Positions 32,991 to 43,785 of a stretch of DNA of 64,000 bases are shown here, in pieces (within the stretch, counting starts at the first letter, position 1; each line of letters begins with the position of its first letter). The stretch is taken from positions 3,038,001 through 3,102,000 of the forward strand of contig JAUCBN010000042.1 in the NCBI GenBank assembly GCA_035048815.1. The letters run 5' to 3'. The notes under the pieces are model-generated. The model did no database searches. It saw only the letters and a list, made by a program, of their open reading frames with translations, and had not been told where the DNA came from. A program made the translations under genes and the position numbers. The DNA is from Abelmoschus esculentus. Taxonomy: Eukaryota; Streptophyta; Magnoliopsida; Malvales; Malvaceae.

Positions 32991-35963
32991 TTACAGCATA
33001 CTATCTGTCTTTGCCGGCAATCGACGGAAGAAGTTAATAGGTGCCGCAGGTGTCTTGTAGCGAAGCTTGGGGTGTCTCATAAAGTAAAATCCTGCTAGAA
33101 GAACAAATACCTGGAAAGGTATCACATACATTACAATGGCTGCTGCAAGGCAGAATATCAGAAATATGGTTGTAGCACGAGGATCCCGCCAGCTTAAGAG
33201 TGCTTGAAGACGCTCGCCTTGACTAGCTATGTCACCAACAACACTCTGGATTCTCCCTGCCACACTCCTTAAACGATCGTACCTCATCCGGACTAGATCC
33301 GAGTTCTTTCTTGCAGGAAAGGTCTCAAATTCTTCATCCAGTTCGTCGGGAGAAACTACATCCGCGCATGACAGACTTATGTCCATGTGGGGAGGGTACC
33401 TTGGCCGAAAACGATATTTCCGTAACCCGATCAGAAACATGTATAGGAAAACTGTAGGTAAAATCAGCTCCGGGAAACAAACGAGCATTACAAACAGGAC
33501 ATGCACCAGCACTGTTGTAATAGGGTTCTTCCACTTGCAAACATCACCAAACCATTTTCCAACTGCAAATAATCCAGAGAAAACCGATTTCAGGCGCAAA
33601 AAGTTCGCCTTGCTGCGCCTCATGCTCCAAAGATGAGCATTAGCATCAGATATGTATTCAATTACTTCTCTCTTGAGAGGTGGTTCAGCCCGACCAAGCC
33701 GAGCTGCCACAATATTCACAGCCTGGTATCGCAATATGTCCTGATGTATCACACTCAACGGCCTTTTGTAGTGCATCTTCGGCAAAAGGGGCTTTGAGTA
33801 TTGAAACATCATACTAAGCATCGATGTCGAAGAAAATCGTATTGCCAAATGCAGTTCACCCAATTTCTTGACACCAGAAGGGTGAAGAACCAGCAATGGG
33901 TACCTATGTGTGTACACACAGCCAGTTTCCAGAGTAGAGATACGGATTCGGACCTTTCCGATTTTCATATCCTTGTTTCCATCCGAACCACCTATATGAC
34001 TGTTATCAAAGACTCCCACAGTGAGAACTGTGGCAGGATCATAGACTTCCCATGTGTACTGCTCATTATATTTTGGGGTCAGGCTATTTACTATAGTTCG
34101 AGTTCGAACCCATTTCTGGCCATACTTGGCCACACAGTACGTATCGGACGTACCTTTCCCGTCCCTTGTTTTCATTGGTTGCAGCCCATCAGCATTCAAA
34201 ATTCCAAGTTCCAGAACACCAATTGATGATTTCCAGAGCTGTTTTGCTGTTGGCCGGAGATCACTGCTATACTGTGTTGACTCATCAAGCACATGGTATC
34301 CTCCATCAAGACAAACAGAGACATGAAGCCTACTATGAAATTTATCCTTCTTTGTACGATCCGCATCCATTGCATCCGATATAGATTTCTCCAGACCGTA
34401 CCACCGAGAACGGATGACTCGGTCATCAGCACGCCTGTCGACAGACTTCAAAGGTACAACGACCATTCCCATGGTTTCATCCTTATTTGGTCCGACACGA
34501 TCTTCAACCGTGAAAATTAGATCATCTTCAAAGGGTTCCGAAGCAACAAACATAAACTCCTCCTTCCAGATTGGATTCAAATTCCGAGGTTGAACTGATT
34601 TCGTCTTATAAGTCTGGTTACCAATCTGAGCCTTAACACATGCATCAGGAAACCTGTTCTTGTCAGATGGAACAAGGTCTTGTGCCTCAATAACATTAAC
34701 TCGGACATACCACAATCTCGGAGTGAGATAAACTTTCGAACGGATATACGAGGAGGCAGTTGAATTGCCGTCACTAGGAGCAAAAGCATCCGAGTGCCAG
34801 GCTTCGGGAAAAGCCTCGTCAGCTTGTGTGCCGTACCAAACCGCAAGCATCAGTTCTCCTTTCTTCTTCTCTCCTTTCTTGTCTTCTAACCGATACCATT
34901 CCGGAGCCAATGGACTATCCGAAGGAACCCTTACCGGAATCTCATGGAGATCAAATCTCACCATCCCAACAAAATCATCTTTCACTAAATCCTTATCCTT
35001 GAGAGTAACTTCCAACACAGATGACTGCTGTGTCTCCTTAGCAAAGGCAAACACCTGGTTCCACTCGGGGCTTTTGTTCATCTCAAAATGCTTTGTTTTA
35101 CCTTTGAAGTTTCCAACTTTTACTTCAACAAATTGATCCAGGCTGCCTGTCATATCTTTTGCGGGAAGCTCTCGGGCTTTCACCACTCGTACAAAAAGGT
35201 ACCTCATCTGTTCAACAAGGTCATAGGTACTCGTTGGCCTGCCTCCTCGTATGACTCGTCCTCCGACAATTCGGCCTCCTCCAAGGAACGGGCTAGTCTC
35301 TTTAAGAGCATAATCGGATGGCTGCGATGACGAACCTGAGAACATGTTAACAACTTTCGCTGCCTGAGGTTCTGATTTCATCTCATGTGCTCCATAATTC
35401 ATCTGTTGCAAATTTTGCTTCTGTTGTGATTGGCTTGCATTTGGAACACTATGAAATGTATGTCTTTTATCAGTTTTCTCCTTTGGGACTTGAGCATAAG
35501 CCGAGCCTAAATCCGAATCGAGAAAAGATCCCATCGCCGGAAGAGGATTCGACGGTTTGATCAACGGGTCATCAGTTATAAACACTTTCAAACCAAGCTC
35601 TCCTTTTGCACGGGAGAAGATGGTTCGTTTCTCAAGAGGATAGTGCAAGACAACTGCATCAGAGTATGGTACGAAAGACGTTCCACTGAGTCGGACCTTC
35701 CCGAGACATGTTTTCGAGTTGTTTGCTCTGTTATAGCTGTAAACATAAGCTTCGAGAGGGAGGTTGATCAGGCTGTTGGGATCCGAGACGTTGAAATAGA
35801 AACCCTCGTTCCAGACCGGATTGAGATCGTTTTCTTTAACAGTGGTGCGGAATCTCTGATCATCAAAATGCAGCTCCACGTATGGATTAGACGAACCTCG
35901 CCCATCTTTCCCTATAAGGTCATGGGCTCCCACGACTTCAACCCCTAACTTGAAACTACTCAT
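32991..35963 (-). CDS. MCTP: multiple C2 domain and transmembrane region protein (FTIP/QUIRKY family)
   Basis: MCTPs tether the ER to the plasma membrane, notably at plasmodesmata, and some move florigen or signal with receptor kinases. A single uninterrupted frame of 990 residues, as usual for this intron-poor family. C2 domain 1: residues 1 to about 130 (KLGVEVVGAHDLIGKDGRGS). A linker with Gln-rich patch follows. C2 domain 2: about 255-385 (LFVRVVKARELPAKDMTGSL). C2 domain 3: about 415-530 (LWYVRVNVIEAQDLVPSDKN). C2 domain 4: about 580-715 (IGVLELGILNADGLQPMKTR). The C-terminal PRT_C region (about 745-990) has two hydrophobic hairpins, TTVLVHVLFVMLVCFPELIL and TIFLIFCLAAAIVMYVIPFQ, separated by RMRYDRLRSVAGRIQSVVGD. 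Four C2 domains place it in the long subgroup. The start MSSFKLGVEVV is directly before the first C2 strand, as in homologues. Confidence 0.96.
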   Translation of the reverse strand: MSSFKLGVEVVGAHDLIGKDGRGSSNPYVELHFDDQRFRTTVKENDLNPVWNEGFYFNVSDPNSLINLPLEAYVYSYNRANNSKTCLGKVRLSGTSFVPYSDAVVLHYPLEKRTIFSRAKGELGLKVFITDDPLIKPSNPLPAMGSFLDSDLGSAYAQVPKEKTDKRHTFHSVPNASQSQQKQNLQQMNYGAHEMKSEPQAAKVVNMFSGSSSQPSDYALKETSPFLGGGRIVGGRVIRGGRPTSTYDLVEQMRYLFVRVVKARELPAKDMTGSLDQFVEVKVGNFKGKTKHFEMNKSPEWNQVFAFAKETQQSSVLEVTLKDKDLVKDDFVGMVRFDLHEIPVRVPSDSPLAPEWYRLEDKKGEKKKGELMLAVWYGTQADEAFPEAWHSDAFAPSDGNSTASSYIRSKVYLTPRLWYVRVNVIEAQDLVPSDKNRFPDACVKAQIGNQTYKTKSVQPRNLNPIWKEEFMFVASEPFEDDLIFTVEDRVGPNKDETMGMVVVPLKSVDRRADDRVIRSRWYGLEKSISDAMDADRTKKDKFHSRLHVSVCLDGGYHVLDESTQYSSDLRPTAKQLWKSSIGVLELGILNADGLQPMKTRDGKGTSDTYCVAKYGQKWVRTRTIVNSLTPKYNEQYTWEVYDPATVLTVGVFDNSHIGGSDGNKDMKIGKVRIRISTLETGCVYTHRYPLLVLHPSGVKKLGELHLAIRFSSTSMLSMMFQYSKPLLPKMHYKRPLSVIHQDILRYQAVNIVAARLGRAEPPLKREVIEYISDANAHLWSMRRSKANFLRLKSVFSGLFAVGKWFGDVCKWKNPITTVLVHVLFVMLVCFPELILPTVFLYMFLIGLRKYRFRPRYPPHMDISLSCADVVSPDELDEEFETFPARKNSDLVRMRYDRLRSVAGRIQSVVGDIASQGERLQALLSWRDPRATTIFLIFCLAAAIVMYVIPFQVFVLLAGFYFMRHPKLRYKTPAAPINFFRRLPAKTDSML

Positions 35964-36060
35964 GGTTTATCCTAATCAAAACAGGAAAAACAGAACACCT
36001 GAAAATGAAAGGAAATAAATGAAGAAAAATAGACCCTTTTGATCCTTAAGAATCATCCCA

Positions 36061-36696
36061 CCGGAAGGAAAAATTATTACATCAACCCTTTCCACCACCT
36101 AAGATATGGTCTCAACCAATTAAATTAAAGCACATAATATATTTTTTTCATATCAAATTTACACATAAGTATTGGCCAAATCATCTAATTTAATACCTTT
36201 GATTTAAAAAAGAAAAAAAATATTATCAAAGATTTCTTGTGTCATCTTTCTTTTTGTTCTTTAAAATTTTCTTAATTAATTTTTTATACAGATTTGGGGT
36301 TTAGGATTTAGAGTTTATGATTTAGGGTTATGGATTAGTGGTTTAGGGTTTATGTGGTTTAGGTTTAAGGTTTAGGGTTAGGGTTATGTGTTATTGTTAG
36401 GGTTAGGGTTAATGTTTAAAGTTTAGCGTTTAGGGTTTAGGATTTAGAATTAGGGTTTAAGGTTTAGGGATTATAAAAAATTAATTAAAAAAATTGAACA
36501 ATAAACAGGAAGATAACATAAAAAGTCTTTGATAATATTTTTTTTATTTTTAAATTAAATGCATTAAAGTGGATGATTTGGATGATGCTTATGTGTAAAT
36601 ATGATATGAAAAAAATATATTATGTGTCTTATTTTAATTGGTTGAGACCATATCCTAAGTGGTGGAAAGGGTTCATGTAATAATTTCTCCTCCGAA
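36061..36696. mobile_element. Long-arm foldback miniature element with telomere-like centre
   Basis: The arms of about 200 bp are inverted copies: left aaattattacatcaaccctt, cctaagatatggtctcaacc; right is the reverse complement with few changes. The centre (36290-36470) is a string of degenerate ttagggttt motifs on the plus strand. No clear target duplication. A second, interrupted copy lies at 48509-49564. No protein coding. Confidence 0.75.
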
Positions 36697-38596
36697 AGAA
36701 AATAATAAAGCTAATAAAAGAAACGGAAGCCAACCTTTGATATAGTTTTAGTTCTAATTCATGGATTCATTGTAGACACTTGTAATTCGATAGAGTAACA
36801 TGACAATTAAAAAAAATTATAATTATATATTCAATTTTTATTATTTATATATTCTTTTAATTTAATCTTAATTTTAAATTAATAAAATAAATTAATTATT
36901 TAATTAGACAATAATACACGTTAATACTATATTAGAGAATTTTAATTATTTGTGTTTAATTTAATAAATTTATCTTCATCCTCTAAATAGATGGTGACTC
37001 AAGCTCAGGTATGACTTTGGGTAGAAGAATGACTTTGCCACTTCACCAAACACAATTTTATGCTTAAAAACACTAATTTGAATACATATATCTTATTGTT
37101 TCCTGCATTTATTCTTTAATTTAACACATATAACCATCGAATAACTTTTTTTTAATTAAAAATATAAATTAAATTATTATATATAACAAATTATTTTTCA
37201 ATTATAATTAAAATTTATTTAATAAACACTAAACCTTAAAAAGATTAAACGTGCATCTAAACCCCTTAGTTTTGATAATCAATTTTTTCTTTATTTTTAT
37301 AATCATTAATATCTGATTAATTAATTAATTAATTCATATTAATTATTATAATAATTTAAATAAAAACATTTTTTTTAATATAAACCATTTTATTTAAAAT
37401 ATTTGATTTTTGGTTGGAGGGTCTAATCCTAAATCTAAGGGTCAGTAGTATAATTAATATTTATCTGTCCATCAAATGTATAATTTATATGTGTAAGGAA
37501 AGTTCAATTGGTTAATTATGTTGGGAAAAATCTCAATATTTTAATAAGTGGACTCATTCTTGCAAATTTTACAATAATGTGAATTTGATAGAATAAGACC
37601 ACAACAACCAAGAGTGGAATAATATATAATATATTCAATTGTATTGACTTTATTAATTGGAAAACATTTAAAAAACAAGTTTTTTCACAAATAAATATAA
37701 TAATGTTAAAAAAATCAATTTTACTTAATTAATTAACAACTACTCTCATCAAGTAAACTTCGTTGATAAACATGGACGAAGCTAGAATTTAGGGTTTAGA
37801 GTAAAACATAAATATTTAAAAGTAAGGGACAAATTCATAAAAAAATCAATTTTTTTTAAAAAAATAAAGAATGAAAGTATAAAAGAAAATTTTTTCGAGG
37901 TGGAGACGATTACCCCACTCAACCCCATGTAGTTTCCTGTTAACAAATAAATAATTTTTGTGAATTAATTGAAGAGATGATTAAAATAAAAATGACTAAA
38001 AATTAGATGATTTTAATAAAAACTTTATTCAAATCCACATATATAATCTTATCTTTATAGAATTTTATATCATTTATACTTACAATCAATCTTAGTAATC
38101 TATCTTAAATAATTAAAACGGTTTTCTTTTATAATATGATTAATTAATTGAAAAAAAATGTGAAGCACACGTAAACATTAATTTATTAAATTTTTACATT
38201 TTAAAATTTAGAGGTCATATTTGGATTAAAGATTAAATTATAAAATTTAATTTTAAAAATTTAAAATAATTATCGATATTTAACTTATTAACTAATTAAT
38301 TATATAATTTTAAGATTCTAAATTAATTTCTTAAAAGAATAAACGTGATATATCTAAAAACACTTCTGGGAAATGAATTACCCTTTAATTTACCCCTAAA
38401 ATATCTCTCATCCCCTACCTAGCAATTGTTTTTCTTTTTTCTATTTTCCATAATTAAAAGAAAATTCGATTCTCATTTTCCTACTAAAACCAGACATTCA
38501 AGTCCTTTTCTTTTCGTTCAAATATTTTCTCAGAATTTCTCCCTTTTCGTCCGACGATTATCGAAACGTGTATCAAAGCTTAATTCGAAGAAAAAA
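36697..38596. other. AT-rich intergenic DNA upstream of ADF
   Basis: No gene recognised. The last 200 bp before 38597 are pyrimidine-rich (ttttcgttcaaatattttct and following) and probably contain the ADF transcription start and leader. The rest is A/T tracts. Confidence 0.5.
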
Positions 38597-39194
38597 ATGG
38601 TATTTGTATCGAATAATAACCCTAATTTTAATATTGTATGTTATTATTAATTAAATGTTGTTAATTCCTGTGGTGCTGCACATAGGCAAATGCATCATCA
38701 GGAATGTACGTGAATGATGAGTGCGTGTTGAAGTTCATGGAGCTAAAATCAAAGAGGAACCATCGGTTCATCGTGTACAAAATCAATGACCAGACACAGC
38801 AAGTGGTGGTCGAGAAGCTGGGCGGTCCACGAGAAACATACGAAGATTTCACCAACTCGTTGCCTCCGAACAAATGTCGTTACGCCGTCTTCGACTACGA
38901 CTTCACTACCAACGAGAATTGTCAGAAGAGCAAGATTTTCTTCGTTGCATGGTAGGAAAAACAAATGAAAAACAAGACATAAGTTTCTGTTCCGAAAGAA
39001 CTGATGGTTACAATAATGTCATTCCTGTATGTTGTGTGTATAGGGCACCTGATGGGGCAAGGGTGAGGAGCAAGATGCTGTATGCAAGCTCCAAGGACAA
39101 ATTTAAGAGACAATTGGATGGGATTCAAGCCGAGTTGCAGGCAACTGACCCGAGCGAGATGAGCCTCGATATCATCAAATCCCGAGCTCTTTAA
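38597..39194 (+). CDS. Actin-depolymerizing factor (ADF/cofilin)
   Basis: ADF binds G- and F-actin, severs filaments and speeds turnover. Exon 1 is only the initiator ATG (38597-38599), followed at once by a gtattt donor. Exon 2 is 38686-38951 and exon 3 is 39044-39194, giving 139 residues, the standard plant length. The N-terminus MANASSGMYVNDECVLKFME carries the regulatory Ser near position 6 that CDPK-type kinases phosphorylate in other plants. KSKRNHRFIVYKI and the actin-binding long helix region GARVRSKMLYASSKDKFKRQ are present. The end is EMSLDIIKSRAL. An intron straight after the start codon is a known feature of plant ADF genes and supports this start. Which subclass (pollen or vegetative) cannot be decided here. 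Confidence 0.95.
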
Positions 39195-39439
39195 TTCCTT
39201 CCGATGACTCGGGTCTACATTCGAGAGTTTTCCTTTCGAAATAATCTTCATTATTTGTGCATTATATCATGTTTTTACATACTATAATATCCCTAGTAAT
39301 CCCTATGGTCTAAATGGTGTGATGTAAAGGTATGAATTCCCCTGTTTTTACTGCTTTCAAAACCTGTATAGTATTTTATTACAATCTTCTTCCAATATGA
39401 TTGGTGTAATGATATGTAATGTAATACATACTCTATTGC
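39195..39439 (+). other. 3' region of ADF
   Basis: Probably 3' UTR and flank: several TGTAAT and ATTATATC-type elements near 39240-39280 and 39408-39424 could guide polyadenylation. No gene. Confidence 0.4.
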
Positions 39440-39690
39440 TTCTTGTCGTTTCGTTTTGTCCAATATTCAGTCTCCCATGTCTCCATTTGCTTAGTTATTT
39501 TCTCTTTTGCGTCGAGAGAAGCTCGAATCGGTCGTGGTTCGAACCGGCCAGGCAATTGCATGGAAGTTTATCACTCGGGGACTTCACCATTGACTGCACC
39601 ATGAACTCCTTCCATAAATCTTTCCCGCCGCGGTAATGAAACACCGGTGGCGGCGACGTTGCATGGAGTGAGTGACCGATATGTGCTTCA
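39440..39690 (-). pseudogene. Chimeric GT90 gene fragment
   Basis: Read on the minus strand, ATSPPPVFHYRGG matches the end of exon 2 of the neighbouring GT90 gene (ASPPPVFHYCGEK). It is joined directly to KEFMVQSMVKSPSDKLPC and a decayed tail, which match the last exon (KEFMLQSMVKSPSDKLPC). Exons 3 and 4 and all the 5' part are missing. It lies about 500 bp downstream of the intact gene on the same strand. It looks like a local duplicate with a large internal deletion; no function expected. Confidence 0.85.
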
Positions 39691-40193
39691 AATAACTTTT
39701 CTTCTTTTTCAATTTTAAAATAGACTGAAGGTAAGTACTGATTGGTAATGAAACTACCCAAGAAACTACACCTTCTAAGCAGATTGCTTTGTTGCATATT
39801 TTTAAACATCACTAAATTAACGCTGAATATTGTTAAACATCATTAACGTATCATCTTATTTTGTATAATCTTATATTGTATATATATCGTTTAAATTAAG
39901 ACTAAAATTTCAAGTTTCAAAAGATGGATTAAAAGTAACCAAATTATAGTACATGGTCTAAAATAAATGTTCTATACAAAGCTGACAGACTAAGGGTATG
40001 CAGCTGCACTTTCTACTTATTGAACATCAAAAATACTATTCTTACAGTACCGTGTAAAAATCTCAGACATGTTTGATTAAGAAGTATTCCATATGATTAC
40101 TGTAACGATCTGAAATACACCATTATTATCCTAATTGGCTAAACTAATTAAAGAAGATGAAAATTAGGCCAGAAACAGAGGTTTGGTTTTTAT

Positions 40194-42087
40194 CTACTGT
40201 TTCTTATCATGTAGTTTCTTCCAATATTCAGCCTCCCATGTCTCCAATTGTCTAGTGTTATCTTGTTTTCCGTCGACAGAAGCTCGAATGGCTTGAGGTT
40301 TAAGTACCGGAGGCAATGCGCATGGAAGTTTATCACTAGGAGACTTCACCATCGACTGCAACATGAACTCCTTCGCTAAGCCTTGCTCCGTGGTTTCGGC
40401 ACAGACCCTTTGCGCGTTCGGAGGTATCGTCGGTTTAAATTTCAGGAGTTTAGAGTATTCGTTCAACAAGTGGAACATGTAATCGTACACATTTCGCATC
40501 GTCAACATCTGTTCCATAAATTGGCTTCCTGCTTTCCCAATGGCCTGTGCCTGCAAGTTCATGAAGTGAATTGGTATGTACTTCAATGTGCATTTGTTTT
40601 GATTTTCCGAGATGAAGTAGTTAGAAAGCTAGTAGTACCTGGCGAGTGTGATTATTGCCCCATTCGACTGCAAACTTAAGATGCCGGCATTTGTTTTTGC
40701 GGCCGATAGGCCAGAAATGCTTCGCCAGCACCAGGCTTCTCGAGAAGAAATCATAGTACTCAGGCTGTATCATCAGGGTCATGCTGTCGCAAGCCATTAT
40801 GTATTTCTCACTTACAGACCAAGTCCTGCCTTCTGCATAAATTTTGTACCTATGGGTGCATTGATCCTCCAAATTCGAATGCTTGAATCCTTCTCTGGTT
40901 TCTTTACCCCAATCCTGAATTAAAACAAGTCCAAAGTCACAGAATTACACGTTTTGCCTGTGATTCCCCATGTTTTTTTCCTGGTTTTAGATATTACCTG
41001 ATTGTAAACACGAACACCCCAGTCGTGTTGGTCCGAAACGTTGCATTTCAAAAGGTCTCCCCTGTCTGCAGAAGTGGGAGCACCCTTCCAGTAGGCATAA
41101 GGTTCCCTCTTTTCCCACTCGATCCTCTCCGCCCCTTTCCGGATCGCCCTCAGCGTCTCTTCCCATGGCTTTATATTAACCTCTGCCCTGCCACGACAAA
41201 GCCAACAAGACTAATCAGCTAGCCTAATTGCAGTAAAATTAAACATGGGGTACATTTTTTTTCATGCACTAGCAACATATGTACCAGAATTTACCATCCC
41301 CAGAAGGACCAGTCAGGGAATATAATGTCCAGAGCCGCCTTTTCTCCGCAGTAATGGAACACCGGTGGCGGCGATGCAGCCAAGGGTCCATCGTAGTCTC
41401 GTTTCATGATCACAGTATTGTCTCCACAATAAAACAGTAGTTCCAAGTCCGGTACTTTTCCAGGGTAAAACTTTAGAAGCTGCAAAATACCCCATATGGT
41501 AAACAAATCTCTAGTTTGAAATGACCGTCTGTACCTCTCCACATAAACGTTTCCATTGACGATCACCAGCCGGAAATCCGCACTCGGAATTCCCCTCTCG
41601 ATCATATCTTTAGTAATTCCTGAAGCCCTCCATGGCTTTAAATCTTGGTGGATCCACCGGAAGTAGTCAGGACAAGTTTCCGTCCTCGATATTTCGGGTT
41701 CGAAAGCCGTCACATAATTAACGAAACTGGAACAATTGAGTGGAAATTGAATCCTCTCAATGTTTACGTGATGAATTTTCTCAGGCTGAATTTTAGAACT
41801 TGGTGAAGCAAAACTAAATGGACTGCCCTGTATGATAGGCTGAATAACAAGTACACCAAAAAATAAAAAATAAAAACTTTTGTATTAATCCTATATTCTT
41901 AATATTCGAATTAATCATCAAAACTTACAATATCCATCCAAACCAGAGCTGCAATAACAACGAAGAAGAAAACGAATATGAACGAAGTCTTCGTCGTGAC
42001 GAATCCCTTGAGGCGTCCGAGTCCGGTGGTCGAAAACCAACTTCGATTCACTTCAACATCATGAACGATTCTATCATGCTCCGCCAT
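40194..42087 (-). CDS. Rumi-like O-glucosyltransferase family protein (GT90, DUF821)
   Basis: Animal relatives (Rumi/POGLUT) transfer glucose or xylose to Ser in the secretory pathway; plant members are presumed Golgi/ER glycosyltransferases with mostly unknown acceptors. Exons 42087-41929, 41839-41295, 41187-40998, 40914-40639 and 40550-40194 give 508 residues. Type II topology: about 30 cytosolic residues, then one membrane segment (SFIFVFFFVVIAALVWMDI, about 35-53). Lumenal landmarks: CPDYFRWIHQDLKPW, FRLVIVNGNVYVERYRRSFQ, SPPPVFHYCGEKAALDIIFP, DWSFWGWAEVNIKPWEE, RIEWEKREPYAYWKGAPTS, YKIYAEGRTWSVSEKYIMAC and FWPIGRKNKCRHLKFAVEWG. The last exon starts AQAIGKAGSQFMEQMLT. The start at MAEHDRIVHD is the first ATG before the membrane segment. 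No KDEL-like retention tail; it ends HDKKQ. A damaged partial copy sits just downstream. Confidence 0.92.
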
Positions 42088-43785
42088 GGAAGCTGTATTT
42101 CCGAACCAGGTTTTCAAAGATGATCAGCTGGTGAAAGACTATGAAAACACAAGGTCAAATATTGGCGTAACTGCACAAAGTAATTCTTGACGCAAAATAT
42201 GGGCTAAAATATTTTCTCAGTTGTAAACATATTAATTCTGATGTAATTATTTAATCCAAAATGAGAAATATTAAAGTGATTATTGAGACTTTGGACATAG
42301 AAATTAAATTCCACAGGCCATATGTTTCTCAATATTTTGAAAGTCAAGGGACAAAGATGACGAATTACAGATAGAGACATGAAGAACACGTAATTCAGCC
42401 ATTGGTTTAACATTTCTAATTTTTCAGGCATAACAGGAGAAAAAATGAGACAGGATTTTGTACAAATGCCAAGTTTTTTTTATGTATTAATTTTTTTTAT
42501 TTTATATATTAATCAATTAAACAAGATAGGGACTATGCATCGAGGTCCCCTGTTTTGTGTATACAACTTTTTAGGTCACTAGTATTACCAACTTTTACAT
42601 ATAGCATACCCTTTTTTAAATTTAAATTTGTGTATAATTATAATTTTAGCCTTTTAAGTTTATACATTTTATTATTTGTGCTCTGAAAGTCTCATTAATA
42701 TGATAATTCACATGTATTTTAACAATTTAGTAAGCATATTCGTTAAAACACAATTATTTGATTAAAAAAAAGTTGAAGGTCAAATTTAATTTAATTATTT
42801 TAAAATGATAACTATAGTTAATTTTATTGAATAAATAAATATAAAATATAATACAAGCAAGAAAAGTGTACACAATTTAAAGTAGATTAACCACATTAAT
42901 CGGTAATTTAATTCTGATTAGGATTAAGGTTGAAGCGAAGTCTTTCTGTTTTCCGTTGTGGGCTTTTCACGATGTTTGATGTTTCTAATTAAGCTGAGGT
43001 CATAAAAATGAGGGTTTGGATCACAATCCTCGGGTATACTTTTGATGATTGACCAGACCCATCTTTAGTCTATATTGAACCAGTCACACATAAGGGATGG
43101 CACGGGCTTTTTTGGCGCTTCAGTTCAATTCAAACCCGACTCGATCTACTACTTTTAAAAACCTAAATTTAAACCCGCCTCGACCTATACTTTTAAAAAC
43201 CTAATCCATCTCACCTGAAAATTATATTAAAACAAACCGTCAATGGGAGTGAGATTGTCAAACATCAAAGAAAGGCCAACACAAGCCATTTCTTTTTATT
43301 TATCCATACGACAAAGACGAGCAACTGCACCAACATAAAACAACACATAAGTTTCTTGCACAAAGCTGAAATCTGTAAAAAAACAAAACAATTCCACCAT
43401 GGCATAAAAGTAGATGAAGTAAGCATAAAAGGACTCTTCTACTGTCAAACATTTCAGGACTACGGAATTAGAGAAATCGATAGAAGAATTCCGGCCACGG
43501 GATTACATGCATACAAAAGCAGAAAAAGTCTTCTACCAACACCACTTGATATTTTATAACATGCATCCGTCTGCCAACTGCCAGGGTAAACATCTTGATA
43601 GACCAGCTTCATCAACCCTAATAAACATGCAAAACCATTGTACATCGTCAATAATTGTAGCATATAATCATGGGAGTATAACGGAAAAAGAGATCTTTTC
43701 ATGCATGTAATCTGAAACTGGATACAAGTGTGGTTGCTCACCATGGTTTACCACCATTGGTCGAACAGGAAACATCCACCATCAA
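42088..43785. other. Intergenic, AT-rich, with a small tandem repeat
   Basis: No gene supported. A two-copy tandem repeat of about 40 bp (aacccg-ctcga-ct-ctacttttaaaaacctaa) lies at 43133-43205, next to gggatggcacgggc at 43094, which resembles a hAT terminus. The 43270-43785 part is probably the 3' UTR and flank of the helicase gene. Confidence 0.45.

Noticed and set aside
33229..35948. Several open frames on the plus strand opposite the MCTP gene
   Set aside because: They mirror a long coding frame with biased codons; no family resemblance and no splice or start context of their own.
43094..43205. hAT element with ggatggcacggg terminus
   Set aside because: No matching inverted end or target duplication found, so only the small tandem repeat is reported.
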